A stretch of DNA of 64,000 bases from JABDMH01 sp050298535. Its GTDB lineage: Bacteria > Bacteroidota > Bacteroidia > Chitinophagales > Saprospiraceae. The notes beneath the pieces are model-generated. The model did no database searches and was not told the DNA's origin. It saw nothing but the letters and a program-made list of their open reading frames with translations. The position numbers and the translations under genes were made by a program. The DNA lies in the NCBI GenBank assembly GCA_050298535.1, contig JBNKUI010000020.1, forward strand, positions 1 through 64,000, read 5' to 3'. Positions 23,429 through 30,567 of the stretch are shown piece after piece. The first letter of the stretch is position 1, and every line of letters begins with the position of its first letter.

Positions 23429-25285
23429 ATGGGTGAATTAAATATTCAGGAGATTGGCAACCGACAGGAGCGCAATCAATTTTTTGATCAGATTATTGAT
23501 GATCTGCAGGCCTTTGAAATCATGCTGGAGGAACGAATGATTGATCCCCATAGCAACCATATAGGGGCAGAGCAGGAAATATGTCTTCTTGATGAATTGG
23601 GTCACCCATCACCCATGGCAAATCAGATACTTTCCCTCATCAATGATCGAAGATATACCTATGAGCTAGCCCTTTTTAATCTGGAAGCAAATCTTGATCC
23701 CAAGCTGCTGACTGGCTCTTGCTTTAAGGAAACGGAGGCTGAGCTCTCAGGTCTTATCAAGGCGGGTCAACAAGCTGCTCTGCAATATGGAAGTCGCTTG
23801 CTACTCTGCGGCATATTGCCCACGATCCGATTTAGGCATCTTGACTTTAAGTTCATGACACCACTATCCCGGTATACCGTCATAAGTAATCTGCTGAGGA
23901 AACATCGAGGCAGAGATTTTGAGGTTTATCTCCAGGGGGTAGACGACTTTAATGTGGAATTTGAAACGATATTATTTGAAGCTTGTAACACAAGTTGGCA
24001 ATGCCACTTACAGATTGCCCCCGAGGATTTTGTCCGGATGCACAATTGGTCTCAGTTGATTGCTGGCCCTGTATTGGCATCGGCCGTTAATGCTCCATTG
24101 CTATTTGGCAGGGAACTGTGGGCTGAGACGAGAATTGCCCTTTTTAAGCAAAGTATGGATACACGCAGTATGGAAAATTATATGCGTAAATCTAGACCTC
24201 GGGTATTTTTTGGATGGAAATGGCTGGAAGAATCTCCAGCGGAGCTTTGGAAGATGGGGCTGACTCGATTTCCTGTCCTGGTGAAGAGTGATCAACCTTC
24301 CAGTTTAGTTCAACTTAATAGGGGAGAGATTCCGTCATTGCATAGTATACGGCTTCATAATGGGACAACATATACATGGAATCGCATGTGCTTTGGCAAA
24401 GGTGGAGGTACCAGTCATCTTCGTATAGAGTGTCGTTATCTTCCTGCGGGGCCAACGATGATTGATGAAATGGCAAATTTTGCTTTTTGGACAGGTCTTA
24501 TGCATGGCATGCCTGAGCAGAAATACCTTTTCTGGAAAACCGAAGATTTTAAGGTGGCTAAATCTAACTTCATTCGGGCTGCGAGATCGGGACTTGAAAC
24601 GGTGTTCAATTGGTTTGGAAAATCTTACTCTGCTCAACGCCTGATACTCGAAGAGTTACTTCCTCTTGCTTATGATGGTTTGTATAAATTAAATGTGGAC
24701 AGCGATGATATAAGCAGATACATGAAAATTATTGAGTCACGGGTAGTACAGAACAGGACAGGAGCCCGGTGGCAGGTGGATGCTTTCAGAATACTAGAGA
24801 AAAAGTATACTCCAGCCAGATCTGTTACGATTCTCACTAATGAAATGTGGGAAAGGCAACAGTCCAATATCCCTGTGGCGGATTGGTCCATGTTGAAATC
24901 GATTCATTCAGCATCGGCCTCCAAGGCGACGCTTTTGGCAGAGGACGTTATGCAAACGGATCTACTGACTATTGATACTACAATGTCTCATAAGATGGCA
25001 AAACATATCATGGAATGGAATGAAATCCACCATTTGCCTGTCGAGGACGAGAATGGAATATTCATTGGATGTGTGGTATACGAGGACATGCAACATGATC
25101 CGGCTAAGCATGCAGATGCACCTATTGAAGACGTAATTGTGCATCCGGTCATCGTTGCACCCACGTTATCCTTGGATAAGGTCCAAGAGTTGATGACACA
25201 AAACAAAGTTTCCTACTGTGCTGTGGTGATTGATGATCACCTGCAGGGCATTGTCACTACTACCGATTTGAAAGAATTGCATTAA
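23429..25285 (+). CDS. GCS2-family carboxylate-amine ligase fused to a CBS domain pair
   Basis: The protein has 618 residues. Residues 1-490 look like the glutamate-cysteine ligase family 2 fold (HIGAEQEICLLDELG near residue 45, FNLEANLDPKLLTGSCF, and an Arg-rich RIECRYLPAGPT near residue 335). In GCS2 enzymes such segments build the ATP/glutamate site. From about residue 503 two CBS motifs follow (AEDVMQTDLLTIDTTMSHKM, IEDVIVHPVIVAPTLSL), a Bateman module that normally senses adenine nucleotides. The ligase might make a gamma-glutamyl product under energy control; the substrate is unproven. It is monocistronic and divergent from ftsH. Confidence 0.8.
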   Translation: MGELNIQEIGNRQERNQFFDQIIDDLQAFEIMLEERMIDPHSNHIGAEQEICLLDELGHPSPMANQILSLINDRRYTYELALFNLEANLDPKLLTGSCFKETEAELSGLIKAGQQAALQYGSRLLLCGILPTIRFRHLDFKFMTPLSRYTVISNLLRKHRGRDFEVYLQGVDDFNVEFETILFEACNTSWQCHLQIAPEDFVRMHNWSQLIAGPVLASAVNAPLLFGRELWAETRIALFKQSMDTRSMENYMRKSRPRVFFGWKWLEESPAELWKMGLTRFPVLVKSDQPSSLVQLNRGEIPSLHSIRLHNGTTYTWNRMCFGKGGGTSHLRIECRYLPAGPTMIDEMANFAFWTGLMHGMPEQKYLFWKTEDFKVAKSNFIRAARSGLETVFNWFGKSYSAQRLILEELLPLAYDGLYKLNVDSDDISRYMKIIESRVVQNRTGARWQVDAFRILEKKYTPARSVTILTNEMWERQQSNIPVADWSMLKSIHSASASKATLLAEDVMQTDLLTIDTTMSHKMAKHIMEWNEIHHLPVEDENGIFIGCVVYEDMQHDPAKHADAPIEDVIVHPVIVAPTLSLDKVQELMTQNKVSYCAVVIDDHLQGIVTTTDLKELH

Positions 25286-25299
25286 GCGCCTCAAATGTT

Positions 25300-25321
25300 C
25301 TATGTGAGGTGTATCACATAG
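25300..25321. promoter_or_regulatory. CRP/FNR-type palindrome upstream of thioredoxin gene
   Basis: Perfect eight-base arms CTATGTGA / TCACATAG surround GGTGTA, giving a TGTGA-N6-TCACA box. In the register of the other boxes it reads TGAG-GTGT-ATCA. It lies 86 bases upstream of the 25407 start and 15 bases after the preceding stop. No T-run follows, so it is not an obvious terminator. Confidence 0.55.
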
Positions 25322-25406
25322 CATCACTTTCTTGGGAACATTAATATTAGCACCTTTGTTACCAATATATAACTACTGGCAGTGCTGCCATTAAAAATTA
25401 AGTGAT

Positions 25407-25721
25407 ATGTCGAAAAAGTCATCTTTTCAAAATTTAATAAATAGTGAAATTCCGGTATTTATTGATTTTCATGCAGAATGGTGTGGCCCTTGTAAAGCTA
25501 TGAATCCTGTCATTAAACAGCTTTCAAAAAAGATGGGTAAAGATTTGCGTATTGTGAAGATTGATATCGATAAAAATCAGGCTTTGGCAGGTCGATTGAA
25601 TATACGTGGTGTACCCACATTTGCATTATATCAGAATGGGAAGCAGCTGTGGCGACAAGCTGGCATGCAAACCCTGGATCAATTGATGCATGCTATTGAA
25701 TCTAATGCAGTCAAAGCATGA
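25407..25721 (+). CDS. Thioredoxin
   Basis: The 104-residue protein has the classical fold and the active site WCGPC (Cys26, Cys29), followed by the cis-Pro segment RGVPTFALYQNGK. It reduces disulfides in cytoplasmic proteins. It is monocistronic: a CRP/FNR-type palindrome lies upstream and a strong terminator 60 bases downstream. The setting within the stress island suggests a dedicated stress copy rather than the housekeeping thioredoxin. Confidence 0.95.
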   Translation: MSKKSSFQNLINSEIPVFIDFHAEWCGPCKAMNPVIKQLSKKMGKDLRIVKIDIDKNQALAGRLNIRGVPTFALYQNGKQLWRQAGMQTLDQLMHAIESNAVKA

Positions 25722-25780
25722 TGGATAAGAAATATGAGTATTTAGTACGGTTAGGTTGTTATTGATGATATTATAGGAAA

Positions 25781-25810
25781 AGCAGGTCTTGAGACGACCT
25801 GCTTTTTTTT
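25781..25810 (+). terminator. Rho-independent terminator after thioredoxin
   Basis: AGCAGGTC-(TTGAGAC)-GACCTGCT is followed by TTTTTTT. Confidence 0.9.
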
Positions 25811-25832
25811 GTGCCTTATCCCAGTTAGTCAC

Positions 25833-26753
25833 CTATGCTCTTTCACCTACTTCTGATCGACCGGCAAGTTCTCTGAAAAGTGATTTCTCTTTCTCAGATA
25901 ATTTAGTCGGAATTTTTACGCTCAGCTCTACCAGGAGATCTCCATTTCGATTCTCTTTATACACGGGCATACCCTTGCCTTTGATCCTAAGTTTTTGACC
26001 GTTTTGGGCACCCTGAGGTATTTTTACGCTTATCCTGCCATATGGCGTATTGACTTGTATGGAACCTCCCAAAATGGCAGTATAGAGATCAATCTCCTGT
26101 CTTACATACAGATTGTTTCCTTTTCTTTTAAAATCAGGATGCTCACTGATCTGAAAGGTAATATAAAGATCACCTTTTGGTCCACCAGCCATAGAGCTGG
26201 CACCCTGTCCTTTGATTTTAATCGTTTGATTATCTTCGACTCCAGCGGGAATAGTCAGCCGAATTTTCTTTCCTCCCACATCCAGGATTTGCTTTTGGTC
26301 TTTTAATATATCCATAAGACCTAGCCTTAGCGTTGCCTGAAGGTCTTGGCCTTTGATCGTGCGACGCCTACCGGAGCCATAGGATCGCTGTCCACCTCCA
26401 AACATTTCATTAAAGAAATCAGAAAACATTTCTGAGTCAAAGTCGCCGGAGTATGTGAAGGTCTGACCTCCAGAACCGGGACCACCCGCACTTCGCCTTT
26501 GTCGTTGTTGTGCTTCAAAGGCTTCTGCATGCTCCCAATCCTTTCCGTATTTATCATACTTTTTACGCTTCTCAGGATCACTTAGTACTTCGTTGGCCTC
26601 GTTGATTTGCTTGAATTTCTTTTCGGCTTCCGCATCTCCCGGATTCTTATCGGGGTGGTATTTCCGAGCCAGCTTTCTAAAGGCCTTTTTTATAGCATCC
26701 GAGGTAGCCTCCTTGCTAATACCCAATACTTTATAATAATCTATAAATTCCAT
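25833..26753 (-). CDS. cbpA: CbpA-type J-domain co-chaperone
   Basis: The protein has 306 residues. The J domain (1-67) has HPD at residues 33-35, which stimulates DnaK ATPase. A short Gly-rich linker (GGPGSGGQTF) follows, then two C-terminal beta-barrel substrate-binding domains. The CxxCxGxG zinc fingers of true DnaJ are absent, so this is a class II (CbpA/DnaJB) protein. It lies 27 bases downstream of an eRF1-like gene in the same operon, under a TGAT-TGAT-ATCA box. Confidence 0.9.
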   Translation of the reverse strand: MEFIDYYKVLGISKEATSDAIKKAFRKLARKYHPDKNPGDAEAEKKFKQINEANEVLSDPEKRKKYDKYGKDWEHAEAFEAQQRQRRSAGGPGSGGQTFTYSGDFDSEMFSDFFNEMFGGGQRSYGSGRRRTIKGQDLQATLRLGLMDILKDQKQILDVGGKKIRLTIPAGVEDNQTIKIKGQGASSMAGGPKGDLYITFQISEHPDFKRKGNNLYVRQEIDLYTAILGGSIQVNTPYGRISVKIPQGAQNGQKLRIKGKGMPVYKENRNGDLLVELSVKIPTKLSEKEKSLFRELAGRSEVGERA

Positions 26754-26780
26754 TTCCGATGCATTATTTTAAGGGATCCA

Positions 26781-27194
26781 TTATAAACTAGCATGAACTT
26801 CCCGGACTTTAGCAATCTTTTGTTTAGTTGTCATCTGGTCTGCTGTGTCAACACCAATGATGAGTGGTTTAAATTCTGATTTTCCAATGAGGTGTTCCTG
26901 CAGATGATTTTTTGTTTCTGCCGGTCCGAATATGTAGATGAAATCATAGTCCTCACAAGCCCTGGCAATTAATTCGAAATAGTCCTTTAACTGTTGCTTC
27001 TTTCGATTGAGAAATTTCTTTTCACTGATGGCATCATGAATACCCCATTTGGGATTGCTATGCGATCCACCCTTAGGAGTGGATGTGTCCACCGCCGATG
27101 GGATTGTCCAGGATTTTTCTTCATCTTTTTTCAGTGATATAATATCAGCCTGTTTTAGATCAAGCCATATACCTAGTAGACTTTTCATAATCAA
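26781..27194 (-). CDS. eRF1 domain-3-like / host-attachment-like small protein
   Basis: The 137-residue protein (or 135 from the ATG at 27188) begins with a beta strand SLLGIWLDLKQADIISL. The C-terminal half has YDFIYIFGPAETKNHLQEHL and an ending with IGVDTADQMTTKQKIAKVREV. This pattern resembles the L30e-like domain of eRF1/Pelota found in bacterial release-factor-like ('baeRF'/host attachment) proteins; assignment is by pattern memory, not search. It could act on ribosomes or RNA. The downstream gene encodes CbpA. The operon has a consensus box 43 bases upstream. Confidence 0.65.
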   Translation of the reverse strand: MIMKSLLGIWLDLKQADIISLKKDEEKSWTIPSAVDTSTPKGGSHSNPKWGIHDAISEKKFLNRKKQQLKDYFELIARACEDYDFIYIFGPAETKNHLQEHLIGKSEFKPLIIGVDTADQMTTKQKIAKVREVHASL

Positions 27195-27236
27195 ATTATT
27201 TCGTGAAAATCTATGTGCTAAACTTTAATGTTTGGA

Positions 27237-27248
27237 TGATTGATATCA
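27237..27248. promoter_or_regulatory. Candidate FNR/FixK-type box in the 27.2-27.4 kb divergent promoter
   Basis: TGAT-TGAT-ATCA. It lies 43 bases upstream of the eRF1-like gene and 136 bases upstream of 27384. A weaker TGAT-AGTA-ATCT follows it. Confidence 0.5.
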
Positions 27249-27383
27249 CTTATGATAGTAATCTTTATCAAAGATCATTTCCTCGTAATCTATGATCTTC
27301 ATTTCAGTATATAAACACAATTTGTTACGAGCTGGTTCGAATTAGGTGGAGGTTGTGTTATTGGTTATTGCATTTAAAATCAG

Positions 27384-28280
27384 ATGGTTATGGATATTAA
27401 GTATAATCTTTGTGATCACTATCACTTACTGTATCGTAGCCTCAAATTTCTCAATAGAGAATCTCAAACGGAAACCAACGAGGAACTCATCTCTATGATG
27501 CAAAGGAGTATCGATAAGCTGAATGCTTTCGTTAATTTGTTGGCAGTCGTTGACCCTACGCTACCTCTGCTGAGATGCCAGAATGCGATTGCTGCTTTTC
27601 ATAGAGATGTACATTCTCTTTTTATGAATTATCGGGAAGGTAGATTTTTAGAAATGGAATCTGCCGTTATCGAAAATACCGAATCCATGCAATCCATGTG
27701 GCAGTTGGAAGGTGATGTGAAGAAAGATCGATTTCGTTCTGAAGCACATGATCTTTACCTGAATACATTGCATTCAACCGAAAAAATCATTGAACGTCAT
27801 GTTAACAGATTGGACTCAGTCGCAATCCGCAACCGGATATTACAATATTTTGAGGATTTGGTGGATTCTGTGGTCGAACATCTAAAATTAGGAGATTATG
27901 AATTAGTCTTCGGTGCAGTCAATGAATTGTATTTCAATTTGCAGATGATCCATGGAGTTGGGAGTAAACATTTTGTAGAGCAATATCAGCATGTATCTGA
28001 CCGAATCAGGATACTGAGAAAGGAGCTGGGATTACTGAAGGTTTATGATGATACGCACTATCGATTGAAGTATTATGGATATCGTGACAATGAGGTGCAG
28101 GCAGATCTGTCCAGTAAGATGGCGATGGCAAAGGATACAATAGAGAAATCTCTGGACCAGATTGATACATTGAAAGAGGATTTAGTGGATTATCTCTCGC
28201 TCCAGTTGTGGTCGCCTGATGAAGAGAAACCACCCAGGGTGTCTTATGGATCGAAAAACCTGGGTGAAGCATTTCAATGA
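27384..28280 (+). CDS. Uncharacterised helical protein, first gene of a CBS operon
   Basis: I do not recognise a family for this 298-residue protein, which is predicted to be mainly alpha-helical and soluble, with no signal peptide. It starts DIKYNLCDHYHLLYRSLKFL and has several amphipathic helices (for example NRILQYFEDLVDSVVEHLKL), ending in an acidic, proline-containing tail. His and Tyr are frequent near the N-terminus, but no metal motif is clear. A CBS-pair gene follows 28 bases later and a second one overlaps that, so the protein is likely a partner or target of nucleotide-sensing CBS modules. An ATG at 27390 is an equally good start. Confidence 0.7.
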   Translation: MVMDIKYNLCDHYHLLYRSLKFLNRESQTETNEELISMMQRSIDKLNAFVNLLAVVDPTLPLLRCQNAIAAFHRDVHSLFMNYREGRFLEMESAVIENTESMQSMWQLEGDVKKDRFRSEAHDLYLNTLHSTEKIIERHVNRLDSVAIRNRILQYFEDLVDSVVEHLKLGDYELVFGAVNELYFNLQMIHGVGSKHFVEQYQHVSDRIRILRKELGLLKVYDDTHYRLKYYGYRDNEVQADLSSKMAMAKDTIEKSLDQIDTLKEDLVDYLSLQLWSPDEEKPPRVSYGSKNLGEAFQ

Positions 28281-28308
28281 AAATGATCAATTAATAAATA
28301 CAAGTAAG

Positions 28309-28704
28309 ATGAACGAGAACGGATTAGTAAAGGATATTATGACAGAAAATGTCGTGACCGTCGATATAGATGATCGATTTGTAAAAATCGAGGAAGTATT
28401 TGATATGCACGATTTTCATCACATAATAGTGCTTGACAATGGTCAGGTCGTGGGTGTCATTAGTAAGCAGGATTTGCTAAAGAGGTACCGTGATATTCGA
28501 AATGATCAATTGAATGTCGATATCACTCTGGCTAAACATGTCATGTCTAAAAACCCACTATATGTAGACCCGGATGATAATATCGGACTGGTAGCAGATA
28601 TTATTCTTGCCAATAAATTTCATGCGTTACCAGTCGTCGAGGATGGTGTTTTGATGGGAATTGTTACTAGTCATGATTTAATAAAATATGGATTTGAAAG
28701 ATGA
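28309..28704 (+). CDS. Stand-alone CBS-pair protein
   Basis: The protein has 131 residues from the ATG at 28309; an upstream frame from 28219 overlaps the previous gene and adds 30 unlikely residues. The two CBS motifs are VKDIMTENVVTVDIDDRF with HHIIVLDNGQVVGVISKQDL, and AKHVMSKNPLYVDPDDNIGL with HALPVVEDGVLMGIVTSHDL. Together they form one Bateman module, which usually binds AMP/ATP or similar adenosyl ligands. There is no effector domain. Its stop overlaps the next CBS gene (ATGA). Confidence 0.9.
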   Translation: MNENGLVKDIMTENVVTVDIDDRFVKIEEVFDMHDFHHIIVLDNGQVVGVISKQDLLKRYRDIRNDQLNVDITLAKHVMSKNPLYVDPDDNIGLVADIILANKFHALPVVEDGVLMGIVTSHDLIKYGFER

Positions 28705-29135
28705 GAAATTTAAGATTAGAACAAATAATGAAAGTCGATCTGGTGCGGGTTAAGCCCGATGATACGATGGAACAAGTGGCATCAATATTCGAGGAATCCA
28801 AATTCCATCATCTTCCTGTGATCGATGATGATGAGAATCTGGTCGGAATCGTTAGTACTACAGATCTCAGCCAAATCTCTTATGGTATGGGCTTGTTTGA
28901 GCGTCAAGGTGATGATGACATGTACAATCATGTGCTTTTTCGGTCACTATTGGTTCATGACGTGATGAAGAAAGATGTGTTTACACTAGGTCCTGATGCT
29001 ACGATTTCTGATGCACACCAAGCTTTCAAAGAGGGGAGATACCGAGCTATTCCTATCGTAAGTAATGGGTTGTTGGTGGGATTGGTCACCCCATTTGATC
29101 TGATCGAACTCCTCATGGATGAAGTAGAGTCTTAA
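28701..29135 (+). CDS. Stand-alone CBS-pair protein
   Basis: The 144-residue protein is one CBS pair: LEQIMKVDLVRVKPDDTMEQ with HHLPVIDDDENLVGIVSTTDL, and VHDVMKKDVFTLGPDATISD with RAIPIVSNGLLVGLVTPFDL. It is translationally coupled to the previous CBS gene, so the two may form a heteromer. Ligand and partner are unknown; the context points to energy-state sensing in stressed cells. Confidence 0.9.
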   Translation: MRNLRLEQIMKVDLVRVKPDDTMEQVASIFEESKFHHLPVIDDDENLVGIVSTTDLSQISYGMGLFERQGDDDMYNHVLFRSLLVHDVMKKDVFTLGPDATISDAHQAFKEGRYRAIPIVSNGLLVGLVTPFDLIELLMDEVES

Positions 29136-29161
29136 ATGTGACCACTTGTAGGGTGGAGGGA

Positions 29162-29173
29162 TGATCTTTGTCA
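29162..29173. promoter_or_regulatory. Candidate FNR/FixK-type box upstream of small membrane protein gene
   Basis: TGAT-CTTT-GTCA, 82 bases upstream of the ATG at 29256 and 26 bases after the preceding stop. Confidence 0.5.
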
Positions 29174-29255
29174 TCGTCGATCTGAACCTAAGTCATCGTA
29201 TCAGGCAGGAGGGTGAAGTACCTTTAATTATCATTAATTGCAAAAACTAATTGTT

Positions 29256-29489
29256 ATGAGACTTTTTGAATTGAGTATAGGTACCGTAATGGCACGATTC
29301 TATCTGATGATGGCTTTAGTAATCATTGGAGTGCTCACAAAAATGTGGTTTATTGTTGTGTTTGCCTTACCTGTTTTCCTAAGTATATTGATGGGAGCAA
29401 CCTTTGGGAAATCCAAAAATGAAGAAGAAACACAGCAGAAGGCGACAAAAGATCGTACAATGAATCATGGCAAAGGAGTAGCCGCGTAA
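29256..29489 (+). CDS. Small two-helix membrane protein
   Basis: The protein has 77 residues from the ATG at 29256; a TTG at 29238 would add six. Two close membrane helices (about 13-28 and 30-48: YLMMALVIIGVLTK, WFIVVFALPVFLSILMG) are followed by a polar, Lys/Glu/Gln-rich tail. I do not recognise the family. It has its own promoter region with a consensus box and is convergent with the regulator gene, so it is likely a single-gene member of the regulon. It may insert next to a respiratory or transport complex, but nothing shows which. Confidence 0.7.
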   Translation: MRLFELSIGTVMARFYLMMALVIIGVLTKMWFIVVFALPVFLSILMGATFGKSKNEEETQQKATKDRTMNHGKGVAA

Positions 29490-29506
29490 GCCCAGGAGGT
29501 CACAAA

Positions 29507-30562
29507 CTAATATCGTAAATGAATAAGAGGATTCTTATCCTCGATTACAATATTGCTGCCGTCGATCTGCACCAATCCTTCATCTTTGAAGTCTGAAAGT
29601 GTGCGGATCACGGTCTCTTTTGCAGTACCTGCCAGGGCAGCTAAATCCTCTCGCAAAATGCTGAACTTGGCACATCCATTTTCGTCTTCATACTTCTCAA
29701 ACAGTGAGATAAGCGCCTTAGACACTTTTTCTCTCACAGAATCATAGGCGAGATCGATTAGATGTTGTTCTGTTGCATTTACCTGGTTAGCCAAGATCTT
29801 TATAAACTGTATACCAAAGTCACGGTGCCCAAAGAGTAGAAGATTAAAGTCTGTCTTGGGTATAAGCAGCAAGGTTGCATCTTCGATTACTGCGGCGTTT
29901 TGCTCGTATGGCACATCTTTGATCAAAGGAAGATATCCGAAGAAATCACCTTCTCCATAGATATGAGTGATTAGTTCCTTGCCATAGTCGTTTGTCCTGT
30001 AACACTTTACTTTCCCTGACGATATGAAATACAACCAGTTAGCGCGCTGACCTTCCTCAAATACCTTGGACTTCTTCTTGAGAATCCGTTCTTCTCTGTT
30101 TTCAGACAATTTTTTTAATTCTTCCTGTGCCCGGGCAACGTTGTAGAAGCTATCGATCCCTGAACCCGAGCGGTCAAAGCTATTACGTATATGTTCAGAC
30201 TTTTTAAGTCTGATTTGAATAGCATCAAGCAGCTCTACATCGTCAAACGGTTTGGTAATGTAATCATCAGCTCCCAGCCCCATCCCTTTCCTGAAATCGC
30301 TCTGTTCGGTCTTGGCAGTGAGAAAGATGAAAGGAATATCCATGGTATTTGGATTCTGACTGAGGATCCGCAGGGTACCAAATCCGTCGAGTTCTGGCAT
30401 CATAACATCACAGAGGATCAAATCCGGCAACTCAGCTATGGCCTTTTCGACACCAATTTTGCCATTTTCGGCAGTTACAACTTCATATCCGGAAAACTGG
30501 AGAATCTCCTCGATGTTCTCTCTTACATCTGGGGTATCTTCAACGACAAGTATCTTCTTCAT
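29507..30562 (-). CDS. Response regulator with receiver domain fused to CRP/FNR-type DNA-binding protein
   Basis: The protein has 351 residues. The receiver domain (1-120) has the acidic pair Glu8/Asp9, phospho-acceptor Asp52 (LILCDVMMP) and Lys104 (YITKPF). A linker leads to a cyclic-nucleotide-binding-like beta-barrel (about 160-255), a dimer helix, and a winged HTH (about 280-340). Its recognition helix is GTAKETVIR, with Glu316 and Arg320 in the places that in CRP and FNR read the TGA half-site. There is no FNR-type cysteine cluster. It thus combines the FixJ receiver and the FixK output. It starts five bases after the sensor kinase gene. It is the prime candidate to bind the TGAY-N4-RTCA boxes. 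Confidence 0.93.
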   Translation of the reverse strand: MKKILVVEDTPDVRENIEEILQFSGYEVVTAENGKIGVEKAIAELPDLILCDVMMPELDGFGTLRILSQNPNTMDIPFIFLTAKTEQSDFRKGMGLGADDYITKPFDDVELLDAIQIRLKKSEHIRNSFDRSGSGIDSFYNVARAQEELKKLSENREERILKKKSKVFEEGQRANWLYFISSGKVKCYRTNDYGKELITHIYGEGDFFGYLPLIKDVPYEQNAAVIEDATLLLIPKTDFNLLLFGHRDFGIQFIKILANQVNATEQHLIDLAYDSVREKVSKALISLFEKYEDENGCAKFSILREDLAALAGTAKETVIRTLSDFKDEGLVQIDGSNIVIEDKNPLIHLRY

Positions 30563-30567
30563 AATGG

